This document shows positions 34,201 through 46,579 of a stretch of DNA of 64,000 nt, in pieces; position 1 is the stretch's first letter; the number at the start of each line of letters is the position of its first letter. Source of the DNA: Pinus tabuliformis (taxonomy: Eukaryota; Streptophyta; Pinopsida; Pinales; Pinaceae); contig CM062818.1 of NCBI GenBank assembly GCA_031772625.1, positions 207,976,310 through 208,040,309 on the forward strand, given 5' to 3'. The notes beneath the pieces are model-generated. The model was not told where the DNA came from, ran no database searches, and was given only the letters and a program-made list of their open reading frames with translations. Both the position numbers and the translations under genes were made by a program.

Positions 34201-36885
34201 GATGGTTTCAGCAGTCAAAGTAAGGGTAGAAAAGAGACATTCAAGAATCAAGTTTCTATAAGACATCAAAGCAGTTGAAGATTTACATGGCAGAATCAAA
34301 CCCTAGATCAGAAATCAGTCTACAACAGCAAGGGTTTCAAATGTCAACAGTCTTCAAGATCTCAGAATATGTAACAACAGTTTTGACAAGTTCATCCACA
34401 ACTTAGTTTCGATCCTTCTTCATAAAGAACAAAGTCTTAAGATATCAGATCTTAGGGGAACTGGATTCAAAAGTATATATGAGAGTATATGAACAGTACT
34501 CAAATCAGAAGCTATTCTATGGACCATGACAAGTAACTTCAATTCAAGATGTATCAGCAGTTTGTTGGAAGGCAAATCTAAGGATCTCATTCAATGAAAG
34601 CATCAAAATATCTACTTCAACCTCTGCCAACATGATCAAGGTGAAGACTACATCTTCACAATCAAGTAAGTACCTTTTCATAATCAAATTTTGTTTTATG
34701 ACTTCATGATTGCAAGAAGACCTACATATTGGATGGGTCATCAAGGGTCTTGCATAGAATAAGGAGGATTATCATTATCCTTAGAGAAGTCAGTACATCA
34801 AGGTCTCCTTTGAAGCCATAAGAACTCGTAGGGTTCTATAAAGCAAGAAAGGAGACATAGGAAGAATGCATGAAATACTAGAGGACATACTATCTGAAAT
34901 GCAGTAAAGAAGAATGAAGAGATATCTTCATGAGATCTCAGTTACAAGATCTGAGAAAAATGATGAGAAAATAATCATCATTGACATTGATAGTGATAAG
35001 CAAGGTAACAAATGACCATGAATAAGAAGGTTACCTCGATCAACAGTTTGTGGTCTCTATGTTGAATAGAGAAAGACAAAAGACTCAGATATGTGCAAAG
35101 GAAAGGTTGACAAGATAAGTACTATGGAAAGATTACCTAAAGGATGGAGGAAGTTGAAGAAAGGATCAGGGAAAGAGGGAGTAATAGGTCTCCATTATGA
35201 ATAAGATGGTGTCCCTCTCAAAAGGATCATATCAGAAGTCCTTGCATATATGATCATGGTAAGAAGATGCATCATGGCATCATGAAAAACAAGAGCTCAT
35301 ATGAATCATGGCGGATATAGCTCTTGGGAATCTCATCGTACATTGATAGAAAGGAAGAAGTCATCCAGGTCAAAGGGAATGCTTGCCAGATGGGGATATA
35401 CTGAATTCTGAAGAGTATCTCAGCGGAGGATCCCCTAGTCCGGGAAGGCAGCAAATGTTTTATCAGCATTTCCAACTTATGGAAATCATGAAAGGACTGA
35501 TGATATGATGAAGCAGATCAAGGGACTGAAGATCCGTTCACTCAAGGACGCTGCTGAAAGATACCTGAAGGAGAAATGAGGTATGTATGATTGTATTTGT
35601 ATCTGCATCTGATATTGTAATGTCATGATATATGGTTGCAGATAAAATGGATCAAGCATGAAAGGATCTCCCCCTCTGAAAGGATGCAAAAAGACATAAG
35701 TCTAACTGGATGAAATCAACATAATATGTCCTCATATGAAGTATGAGGTAGTTTACTACAATTAAAAGAACTCTGAGAGCTCCTGGGAATGAAAGAAATG
35801 AGGATGGAAGAGATCATGAAGTATGCAACCTTGATGAAGGCAATCAAAATCTAGAAGATTAGGAAGACTTGACCAGGAAATCTCCTCAAAAGATGTGAAG
35901 GCTCTGATGGAAGTCTGAAAGAATGAGGACCCTTGACAACAAATCTCATTGGGTGATGTGTCAACATGTATGCAGGATGATTGATACCTACAAAAAGGAT
36001 GTCACTGGAAGAAGGCCATCACCAAGAGGTAATATGAGATTTGTTTTGGTGTTTGACCTCTTGGAATAGTCTGTGTATGCGTGCGGGATCAAGGAAAGGA
36101 GAGTTGTGAACGATGTCACAACTATGTACCTTGTGATCCAGAGTAATCGCCATTGAAGGAAAGTAAAGACAGATGAGCTTATGAAGGAAGCCCCAGATGT
36201 AAAGCCAAGGAGGATACTTTCTGGGAAAGAAGGAATGACATGACGGAGGAAAGTGATGGATGGTTGAACCCTACATGTGAAGAAATTGATGACATCGAAG
36301 TCTTGAATCATCAGTCAACTAGAAGACCCTATAAAGCACTGATGATAGAGTCCCTGGATAAGAGGGAGCTCTAGGAAGTTTCTATGAGCAAAGGAACTCG
36401 AGCAAGTTTCTGAGTAAAGAGAAACTTGGAACTCGTCCCTAGTTAAGAGGGAGAGTTAGACACGACATTCTCGTCTTCAGTTTGGAAGAAAGAATGGAGG
36501 ATTATGTAATCATCTGGCATCCGACACTCTTTGAGGATGTGGTAGGGCATCCAAGAGAAGAGTGGGCAACAAGACAGATATTCTTGAGGTCTAGGAACCC
36601 AAGATGAGAACAGTCCTAGTAGGGCATACTCGGAGAACACCCGGGTGGGTATGACCCTAAGAGAGACAATGATGATGTGTGTCTATCAATCATTGGTCTC
36701 GCCAATATTATGCTCTGATCTAAGTGAGAGATGGAGTTGTTAGTCAAGGCCTTGCTATATGGAAACAATGTTGATTGAAATGATGCTATAACAGATGGAT
36801 TGCAAATTTGATTCTTCTTATAAGAAATTCTTCATATTGAGAATGACCAAGTACCATTATGAATACCTCCCTAGTTAAGAGGGAG
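34201..36885 (+). other. Internal region of C, noncoding
   Basis: No open frame of note on the plus strand. A block at 35300-35530 (GGCAGCAAATGTTTTATCAG, TTCCAACTTATGG) is homologous to 62860-63100 of element D. Near the 3' end CCCTxxxTAAGAGGGAG occurs three times, at about 36352, 36436 and 36867; the last is the functional-position polypurine tract. Confidence 0.7.
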
Positions 36886-38478
36886 TGTTGAAGAAAGGGT
36901 AACTAGGTTCGGTCTTCATAATGACATGATCTTTGTATTTGATGTAATAAAAGGAAATAAATTATTTTTGTAATCTTACTACATGGGTTTCATGAGCAAG
37001 AAGTGTCTCTAGGTAAAAGATTTCTTCTTGATGTCTTTAGGATTTTTATTGTTATGTCAAAGAGTCATGTCATATATGGAGAAGCTCTTTAAGAGCCTAT
37101 GTAAAATGTAGTGGTGTCAAATCAGCCCTCCAAGACCAAGAAGAATCATCCAAGAGCAAGCTCACCGAAATCTGCAAGCGAAACAACAAAGGAATGTTAT
37201 GTTGGCTCCAAAATGAATTAATTAAGAAAAATGAAAGTCATCTCAGCTCAAGAAAGGGTCATGACGGTTCACAAACTCACGTCGGCTTGTATATATGGGC
37301 AAACTACTATAAATACCCATGAAAGGTCAACGAAAAGAAAACAAAGAAATATCACATTTGTCTCTTTGAATTTTTCGGGTGAAGAAGCCGCAGTCAAGGA
37401 GGTATAGAGCTCGCTATCAAAGGAAAGGAATCTCGCACTGTCCTCTGAGTTTCTCGCATGAAAGGAGGAGCAGGACCACAGTGAATAAGGGCTTTTGTCT
37501 TAGGGCTTAGGAGCAGTGAAGCAATACCTCAGATGTATGAGGAACTTCGCATTAATCTAAGATTTGGACAATCTCGGCATACCTGAAAGTGAATCTCTAA
37601 TTGATGACGAAGTGATCTCACACGAGTAGATCTCGAATGAACGAAGAGGACTGTGTATCTATGACAGTCTCGGCTTCATGAAGATTATGTTTGATCTCGA
37701 CATACGTATATATATGTATATCACATTCTCGGCATAACAAGGAGTTGCAGCATCACTCACAGTCTCGGCTTATATAGAAGGTAAGGATCTCAGGGCAAGA
37801 ATGTAACTACAACCTCGGTAAACATGTTCCATGACAAAGGATGTATGTATGTGATGGAAAGAACCTCGAATCCTGACTGTCCTCACATAGCCTCAGTCTC
37901 ACTGTCTCAGAACTTTTGTTATAATGTATACTCTTTGTTGCTCACAGTCAACATGATGATATCTCCAGCTAAGGTTCAATGATGATTCAAGTATGGTGTA
38001 ACAGCAATGAAGCCCTCGATACATCGATCAAGGGAGACCACAATGGAGATCTCAATGGAGACGAGAGATCTCTGTAATATGATGAAGAGGCTATGATGAA
38101 GACCTCAGTGATACAACAGTGATGACTTTAGCAGTGCAACAGTCATGACGATCTCAGCTAAGAAGAGGATAAGATGTCTTGGTCTTGGAGAGGCTAGCTA
38201 TGTCAAGGGTCATGGTCTTGGTATTCGTCATTGAATCTCTTTAAGAAGAATTTTGGATGGGTTTTCCTCTCCAAGAGGGAGAGGTTTTGGCCTTGGCAAA
38301 AAGCCAATCATGTGTGTTCTTGTCTCTTTTTGTTTTTGATAGCAGTTTGATGAAGCTAACATATACATGTTAATAATGAAGTAAACATCAAGCTAAGATA
38401 AATTGTCTAAACAATTCACAAATTGTTATCGTGTAATGAAGAATCAATGTGACTATGCCTACCCTAGATTCTTCAACA
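36886..38478 (+). repeat. Right LTR of C
   Basis: TGTTGAAGAAAGGG to CTTCAACA, then the target duplication ATTCA. Near-identical to 32592-34188. Confidence 0.92.
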
Positions 38479-38483
38479 ATTCA

Positions 38484-38689
38484 TACAAGGTGTAACATGC
38501 CCTTAAGGTCTTCAACCTTTTCTTTTGACTATTTGACTTACTTATAGCACTTTACTAGTGCTAGACCTATTTCAATGAGCAAGAAACTCATTGACATATA
38601 TTATAAAAATAATATTTCTTTTCTTGAATAAATACAAATATCAAAAAATACATTTATGAAGACCGAACCTAGTTACATTTCCTTCAACA
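38484..38689 (-). repeat. Right LTR of B, outer part
   Basis: Resumes TACAAGGTGTAACATGCCC after the C insertion and ends CCTTCAACA, followed by ATAAG. Matches 27970-28167. Confidence 0.9.
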
Positions 38690-38694
38690 ATAAG

Positions 38695-39952
38695 TGATGT
38701 CTAGAGAAGTTTTATGGGGTATATGTGCTCAAAATTACACCTTTCTACTATGACAAACTTTGAAGGGTAAAAAATACATTATAAATCCTCAAAACCCACT
38801 TTTCCTAAGTTTAGTGGGAAATCTGACAATAAATTAAACTAGAAATAAATTAAATTGAGAAAAATAAATAGCTCCATGTGACAAAATGACATGGAACGAC
38901 TTCGAAATTATCTCAAACCAAAGGAATGAGTCAAGGGACAAGTGGAGGATGATTTGGCACCTTGCATCATAAATACATGGCCCACTCAAGGAAATCAAAT
39001 TTCTGGCATTAATGAGGAAGTTGCTTACTGGGAATTCGAATTTGTGGAGTTAATGCACATTTGGGGGTATTTGGGAGAATATTTGTCAGATATTCTTGTG
39101 GAAATTTGTCCCCACATTGGTTCCCACCCATCTACACTTGTCATTCCATCATGAAACACAAGTTTGCTCAAGGATTGTGTGTGTCTCTCTAGAGGAAATC
39201 GAATGGCTACTTGGGAAATTCAAATTTGCATGTAGAGGCATTGGGATTGTCACTAATTGCCTTGGGGTTGACTCCCAAACTTTTAAATAATAGAGCCATG
39301 GGCTTTCACTGTGTATCCATTGACAAACGAGTTCTTGTATTTGCGAAAGCTCCGTTCTTATGTACACTCAAGTTCTATTGCAATAAAAGACTTTGGGGTT
39401 CACTTATGAGGTGTTGTTTTTCTTGAACATGGTAATATCTTGATCATTGTGCTTCATGTTTCTACTTATGTTATTATGTCCATGATTTCCATATAGATTT
39501 TAGAGATTTGTTAATATGTAGCTAGCTCACATTGGCATTTGGTTTTGAGAATTTGCTCTAGATAGAGAAAATTTTAGTTGATTTTCCAATAAATCTCTAA
39601 GATTTATTTATCATTGTGTTTCTTTTAACCCATGTGGATCTAATGTGTATTTAAAGTTGTGTAGAGACATATCTTGGATCAAGCCTCAAACATGAGGGGA
39701 AATTCTTGGAGAACTCATCCATCTTCGGCAAACTCATTGAAGAAACTCGCCATCATCTCCCAAAGACTCATCTTATGATTTTTTGTTGAAGGGATCCTTG
39801 GCCTTTAGCTTGTGTTTCAAAATCCGATTTCCTTTAAAAGCATTTGTCTCAATTTCTTGTGCTAATAAAGATTGTATTTTTCTATTGAAGAGCATGTTGA
39901 AAATTAGGCAAGAATTGGATTTTTGCTCCAATTCCTTAGTCTAAATTTTGTA
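38695..39952. other. Intron sequence, nothing recognised
   Basis: AT-rich DNA between B and F. Short frames such as 39149-39367 are not protein-like. Possibly old repeat debris. Confidence 0.35.
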
Positions 39953-39957
39953 GAATA

Positions 39958-42151
39958 TGTTGGAAATAATACTGAGAGGGGAGGGGGGCGAGGGAAGGGG
40001 GGGTGAATCAATATTAGTCAAGTCAATAATCCTTTTCCTTTTCATACTCAAATTCATATATGCTACTTCAATGAAGGTAACCCGCGTGTGCATGCAACTG
40101 TGTTTAAGGAAACAAGCATATATCCAGCAAACTAATGATTCAGTTAATTCATCATATGTTGATCTTTAATCTGTGCATCAACACTTTATTAAACATTAAA
40201 CAGTAACCACATGCAGTTAATAACAGAAAGAACCATCACACATAAGCAACACACATAAACACCAAGATTTAAGGTTGAAACCCAATGTGGGTGAAAACCA
40301 CATACTGTTGTCGTCTCTGTCTTCTTTTAATAATAAGAAAATCTGTTTACAACATTGTACCGGTGCAGACTCATACCAGTACGCAGGCTTCTACCTGCAG
40401 AAGGTTACTACCTTCTCTCGTTCTCCAGCTTCTACTGAAAGGGAGCTACAACCTCCCCTCGCTCTTGTACTAGCCGATATGTTTACTAGTACGTAGGCGC
40501 CGACCTACAGAAGGCTACAACCTTCTCTCTTCCTCCAGGCACCACGTTTCATAAATTTTCAGACTAGATACTCCTGGATCACTACACCACAATCTGAAGG
40601 CCACGTTTCATCCAATTTTCACACTGGACCCATCAACCACATTAAAGCTCAAAATCATAACAACCATCAAATACATCTGCATCAACTAATCACTGAAACT
40701 CAATCATCACTCTCTGAATCAATCAATCACTGACAACCCATGAATCTCTGACACAACTGAATCAAACACTTATTCAACCTCTGACACAACTAAATCAAGC
40801 ATTCATTCATACTTAATTCAATCAATCAACTGGAACAGACAGATCACTATAACCAGTTCATAGATCTGAACCCAAAACACTACATCAACAACCAGACTAA
40901 CTGTAACCTCAAAAAGGCATGTCTCAGAATGTATACGCTGCTTTAATGAAGCAAACCTGCGTGTATACGCTATTTCCTTTTGCCCAACCTGCGTATACCT
41001 CTAAAGATACTGAATCATAAAACCTTTGAACCACAAACTGTACCAATCAGTGACATTCTGAAGATCTACTGTCATATTACAGAGTTCTAAACAGATAGCA
41101 ACAAGGATCACCCTTCCTTATCAATCAATCAATCAATCAGACTCAATTTCCTTATACATTCAGTTCTATTTTCAGATCTAAGAAGACATCATTGACAAAC
41201 AGCAGTAATACAGTAGCAAAACAACAGTATTGATCTGATAGATCAGTCATCCCTGAACATCAAGCTTTTCTTTTGCATACGCTATTTGGAAGGGCCAAAT
41301 CAGCGTGTATACGCACCTTCGCCAAAGTGAACCAACATATAGGTCTACAAACACTTACTTATAACTTCGCTACAATTTCCGACTTCAGAGATTCCCAGAT
41401 CATCATATATAAAGGATAAAACTTGCGTTAGCAATCAGATCTAGCCTATCCATTGTTAGATCACATAATGATAAGTCATTATGATCTAGATCCATCATCA
41501 ACCACTTAGGTGCATCCTTAGTTCAAATCAAGCAAAGCATCAGAAACCCATAACCTACATATTTGATCTAACACTTCATAAGATATTCAATACTTGCACA
41601 CTTTGGCCTAATGACCTTCTCCTCCTTTTATAGTTTTAGGCCTTTTTCAATACCATGGACCAAAACCACTTAGGACCAATACCTTGGACCAAATAACTAG
41701 GATCAATACCTCGGACCAAATACCTTGGACCAATACCATGGATCAAAATACCATGGACCAATTACTTCGGACCAAAAACTTAGTTTTGCAAGGTATACGC
41801 ATTTTTCCTTCTGTGAAAATGCGTGTGTACATTATACGCTCCTTTTGTTATGTTAACCTGCGTATATACGCATCTTAGTCAAGGTGAACCTGCGTATATC
41901 TCTCTTTCTTCATTCTTTGTAGTCTGAACTGTAATTCTATACTGTATTGTGATCTTTCATCTGAGTGAGTTGCCTTCTGAACTGATTCCTTGAAACTGCC
42001 CTACATTTCATCACATTTGTAAACACAACTGTCATGCATTCTGTCACATCTGATATCTCTTTTGTAGATTCATCTAGTTACATATACAAGTGATTTGTTC
42101 TGCTACAAGTGGGTTGCCATCAAGTACAACACATGCATCATAATGCCAACA
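39958..42151. mobile_element. Solo LTR F of a copia element with long LTRs (fossil)
   Basis: A 2,194-bp unit beginning TGTTGGAAATAATACTGAG and ending GCCAACA, flanked by GAATA at 39953-39957 and 42152-42156. No internal region, primer site or coding sequence, so it is a solo LTR left by recombination. The start, with GAGGGG...GGGGTGAATCA, resembles long-LTR plant copia elements (Sirevirus/Tork-like). It contains ACCC-AATGT-GGGT at 40280-40292, a GACCAA minisatellite, and repeated GCGTATAC words. Confidence 0.82.
41640..41785. repeat. TACCWTGGACCAAA minisatellite
   Basis: About nine imperfect copies of a 13-17-bp unit around ATACCATGGACCAA, inside solo LTR F. Confidence 0.85.
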
Positions 42152-42156
42152 GAATA

Positions 42157-44194
42157 TTTGTAGATTATATTTGTTAACATTTATCTCCCCTTTCCACTAA
42201 GCTTGAGTGTTGGTTTTGCAGAGAAAATTCAGATTTATTTATGGACTATACTCACCCTTTGTGTTGACAGGATTGAGGAAGCTAAAGCTTGAAACACTAA
42301 CTATTTGTTGTAGGACCCCAAGAGCACTTGAGCATCAACTTTAGGGAGGTCGTGGGAAATCTTGGACAACAGTAAATTAGCTTGGTCGTGGGCCTTTGGG
42401 CACTTGAAATTTTCAGATTTCAAGAGTTGTTCATTGGCCATTGTGGTTGCCACTTCTTGGAAGGAGATCTTGGTTCCTATAGACTCTTATTTTGTAATTT
42501 TCCCTTCCATCTTTTGGGTAGCCCATTAAGGGGCATTCTACTCATTGTAAAAAGAGTTCTAAAAGATATTTTTTTCTTGTGGAAGCTTGGGTTTTACCCA
42601 TGGCATCCCTTCTCTCCATTTACGAAGAGAAACATGTGGGTGGATTAACTTTTGCATTCTCTTGTTTCTATTTTAATTGCATGCTTAAAATTTACACAAC
42701 CTCACTCATCACATTTTTATTTTGTTTAGATAAGTTTGCTACAATTCAACTTAAGGCTTTGCATTCTCTATTTTATATATTGCTTTGAGCTACAAGCACT
42801 TTACTTTGAGCAATCTACTCTTCACATGCAAGCATTTCAATTTCTAGCAAACTTTAATTTTGTTTACTAATTCATTTCCATTTAGTGTAACAAATTGTTT
42901 CATGTATACTTGAGTTCATGCTTCATTTCTAAATGCTACATTGTTATCTTGAGTATTGGAGCATTCTATTTTCTACTTGAAACAAATTTGTTTCTCAAAC
43001 AAATTGATTGCATCATTCTAATTTACTTACAAGCTAATCTCCATTTGAAAGTTATATTTGCACTATATTGTTGAGCACCATTTACTTACTTTGAAGCATT
43101 GCAAATTTAATTTTTCATTGGGAAAACTTGCATTTCATTTAAGCTTTTTAGATTAACTTGCATTTCTAATTAACTTCCAAGCATAAGCTTGGTTGATAGA
43201 CATCATAGGGAAAATACTTTCTTGGAAAATTCTTCCAATTGGTACGCAGTAAGGTAAAGAGTGTGTGACTCTGCAATTATGAAGGTGGTTTGTCCCCTTG
43301 TAGGAATGAAGGCACATGTTGGCTAGTAAGACTCAGGGGAAAGATATCGTTAACAACACCATCGTTACAACAACCCCTCTTTCTTACAGTCACCCCAATT
43401 TTTACCCTTTGACAAGAGTTCAAGAAGAAGATCTCTCACCTAGAGTAGGCATTTAGCATAAAATTAACCAAGATAATTGCATCTAACCTTAGTTAAGTGC
43501 ATTTCATGTTAATACACTTTACTTTTCAAGCTATTTTACTTGCAATCTATTTATATATACTTGTCATGATGAAAATGTTTTGAATTGGTTGTTATGTAAT
43601 ATCTCATTTGGGCAAGTACCATCTCTTTCATTTTGTAAGTGAAGTTTTAGCTTATTTTCATTTTGCAAGTTATTTTATATTGCTTCTTTGCATGCTTTAG
43701 AATTGTGAATGATTATACTTTGAAAGCATTTCTTTGAGCAATTTTAATCTTGCAAGTGATATTATCTTTTTCTAACATCTATCTATTTTGATTGACAGGA
43801 TTACTTATGTTTCATTTCATTTAAGAGCAAGTGTTATTTATTTTGAAGCGATATTGAAGGCACTGATTTTATGTGTATCTTTGATTTATGTGTTGATGGT
43901 TATTGAAGTATATTTTTATATTGCTCATCATATTTGCTCATAATCTCAAGTAATCCAAATTAACTTTGACATCTCCTAGAAACCTCACATCACCTTTTTA
44001 ACTTAGTTTTTCATTTAGGGACCACCCCCCTTAGCTTCCCTAGGAGAGAGCTTAAACTGAAAGAGTTGGGAATAGGTGACAGCCCCATCTCTTGATTTGG
44101 CCACCAACCACACCTTGTGGGGTTAAGGGCTTTTCTCATTAACTTAGGTGTGTGTGCAAGGCAGAAACAACACCCCCAATCCTAAAATCCTAAC
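42157..44194. other. Intron sequence, nothing recognised
   Basis: AT-rich, rich in TTTGCA and CATTTC words. A GC-richer patch with CCACCCCCCTTAGCTTCCC lies near 44020. No gene or element ends identified. Confidence 0.35.
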
Positions 44195-44634
44195 AAATTG
44201 ATAAGTAAACTGGATTTTGAGTGAGATCTAAAATTCTAGTTTCTCCATATGAAATCCAATGAGGTCGGAACCACTTTCAAATATCTTGATTCATTTGATC
44301 ATAATGTTAACAATTTAAGTAAAAGGATAATTCATCATTTTACTTTATGAATTTAACTTTACCATGAATTATTTATCAATACTAGGGCCATAGGCTTGAA
44401 TATTAGGTTGCCCCACTCAAAAATTCTTGTTTCTTTAAAAAAAAATTGCAATTGTAACGTTTTTGCGAAATATTTTTGCTAAGAAAAGCTAAGGAGCGAA
44501 AAAAATTTGCGGTAGCGTGCTCTCAAATGGAAGCGATTTGAGAGCACGCTCCCAGGGTCGCTCCTTGAGCGCTTCCATCTAGAGCACACTTCGGGAGCAA
44601 GGGCAAGGGTGGGAGGTCGCTCCCCGCAACACTG
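44195..44634. mobile_element. 3' part of an hAT-type element
   Basis: 44200-44400 is homologous to 18600-18840 (GAGTGAGATCTAAAATTCTA, CTCCATATGAAATCCAATGA). The end CCCGCAACACTG at 44634 is an hAT-type terminus, and the subterminal GGTCGCTCC/GGAGCG words differ from the 17.9-kb copy. No left terminus with the same flank (ATTACATC) was found, so it is truncated. Confidence 0.65.
44514..44550. repeat. Perfect 15-bp inverted repeat
   Basis: AGCGTGCTCTCAAAT and ATTTGAGAGCACGCT surround a 7-base loop GGAAGCG. Subterminal in the hAT-type fragment. Confidence 0.92.
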
Positions 44635-44716
44635 ATTACATCAAAATTGTGTGATGTTCACTGATGTCCCTAGAGGATCAAGATAGAGGCAAAGGGTGAT
44701 ACTAATTAGCAGGATC

Positions 44717-45803
44717 TGTTAATTTTAGTTAACAATGGTATGTTCTATTATTAGCACAATTACTTCAATGTTCCTTTAGCATCCCAATGACAATTTCCAA
44801 TTTAGTTTTCTAATAGCAATCACATTAACCACAAATCACATTGGCAGTAACTTTAGATAGAACATGAACGATAAAATGCAAAAGACAAGTCAAGACAAGA
44901 GGACACCAAATTTGGCAAATGTCAAGGAAAATCCCCAAGATGGGGAAAACCCTTTGATCAATTCTTAGTATTATTGTATCAAATGTTCAACAGAGAGAGT
45001 ACAATAAAGTCAAAATTGACTTGCCAAAGGATGATCAAAGCAACCCTGTCAAATCTAAATTTTCTGTAGTAGTCAACAACGCTAACCAGAAAGTCTACGC
45101 TGGTCAAAGCAATAACAAACTGTCCTCAAAGCAGCTCGGTCATACCTAGTCAAACTCGTCCTTCTTTGTTGGTTAAAGTCAACCCAAAACAGTCATGAAA
45201 ACAATGGTCAAACTTGGTCAAACTCTATGGTCAACTCTGCGGCCAAGCCTACGATCAACCTTGCGATTGATCTGGTGTCGAAGTCAACATAATGCCTCGA
45301 TTATTGTGCCAATAAATGTGACATGCAAGAAATGAAATTTTGACCCAAAAATCGCAGTCAAATATGGTCAAAACACCCCTGGGCAACATTGGTCAAACCT
45401 GCAAAAGACACTAAAATTTCTACCCTGTAGTTCATCCTTCTACTGCCACACGTGTGAGGAAAATAGATGCCTAATAAGCTATACGAACCAATCAAATGAG
45501 GAGGAAGAAGTATGTGTGAGATGAGATGATGCCAAATGAGGATTGAGGTTTCTCATATTTATACATGTCGTTGGGGCTCAAGTGACATGTCCATTGGGCT
45601 TCATAAGCCTACATGATGATGTGGCCGACCTTGACAATTTGCACATATGTGGGCATAAATTCAAAAACACATTTCTACTTATACAAATTTAATGATCTTT
45701 AGGTCGATTTTGGTCTTCTCGAAAGGAGGAATTCAATGCAATAATCATCTCCATCAAATGAGCTATCCAAAGTGGAATTTGGCCCTAGTTTCCAATTTTA
45801 ACA
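44717..45803 (-). repeat. Left LTR of G (3' LTR)
   Basis: Plus-strand limits TGTTAATTTTAG and CCAATTTTAACA; followed by an inverted polypurine tract ending AGTTGAGAGGGAG. Contains TCCCC-AAGAT-GGGGA at 44932-44946, the LTR hairpin of this family. Confidence 0.82.
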
Positions 45804-46194
45804 CTCCCTCTCAACTAAGGAGAATTACACTTGCCAATATATGACCATCGATCATCATGCCATCCTGTCATCATGTACCATCTCTGCATCTCGTCTCAAC
45901 TCTGTTGAAAACCGATATAGATAATGAAGAAGAATTGATCGAGAGTGAGTCACAAGACCTTGCCACTCTCCACTAGCAAAAGTTAGTCCGCATAACCAGG
46001 GGTAGAATCCCAATCGGATTTGATCCCAGATCAAGTGTAAAACACCATGCATCCTAGACATAAGGAGTACGGCAATACACGATGCGTCCATCTGTAATGC
46101 TATGGTCCCTATCCACATTTCCCAACTCATTGGCCAGATGCGAGTTACTTCCCATGAGTCCCTGACTACATGGGTAGGATGTATGTTGGGGCAT

Positions 46195-46410
46195 CCGCAA
46201 GAGAAGGTGAACCACTCATCATGCTCATATGCCATAGGAGAAGGTGAACCACTCATCCTATCCATATATACATGCCATCAATCATAGCAGAAGATGAACC
46301 ACTCTCCCTGCACACATGTCAACCATCACGGGGTATCATAGGGGAAGGTGAGCCACTCACTCTGTACACAGCGTACCAATAGGGGAAGGTGACCCACTCA
46401 CCCTATGGTC
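46195..46410. repeat. Degenerate tandem repeat in the 3' region of G
   Basis: Five copies of GGRGAAGGTGARCCACTCAYCC, near 46200, 46240, 46287, 46340 and 46383, spaced about 40-55 bp. Confidence 0.85.
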
Positions 46411-46579
46411 ACTCATAGCTCCAAGAAGTACCCCAAGCCCCCAAGAGCTCCCAAAGCTCCTTCCACGACTCCAAATCTCTCTCGGAAGGCTAAGAATTTG
46501 ACCTTCCCCAAGGGCTTCGTGAGAATGTCAGCAACCTGCTCATCAATCTTGATGTGTTGGAAACTTGGAGCCTTACTGC

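Larger units (their letters stand above)
32592..38478 (+). mobile_element. LTR element C, no coding region seen (fossil)
   Basis: Plus-strand element inserted in the right LTR of B, flanked by ATTCA at 32587-32591 and 38479-38483. LTRs of about 1.6 kb flank a 2.7-kb internal region with a primer site and polypurine tract but no gag or pol that I can recognise: a LARD-like non-autonomous element. Internal noncoding blocks match elements B and D. The LTRs differ by about 3-4% over the first 300 bp compared, so it is relatively young. Confidence 0.9.
26762..38689 (-). mobile_element. Copia-type LTR element B, gag only (fossil)
   Basis: Minus-strand LTR element whose right LTR holds element C. 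The outer flanks are ATAAG at 26757-26761 and 38690-38694, a perfect 5-bp target duplication. LTRs run TGTTGAAG...CAACA. Without C it is about 6.0 kb. Internal parts: primer site, gag with zinc knuckle, and a noncoding 3' region; no protease, integrase or reverse transcriptase was recognised, so it would have depended on other elements. Broken in a small number of places. The LTRs differ by about 5% in the first 120 bp compared, older than C, as nesting requires. Confidence 0.88.

Noticed and set aside
34544-36640. Minus-strand frames inside element C
   Set aside because: Antisense to the element, short, and not shared as open frames with its relatives.
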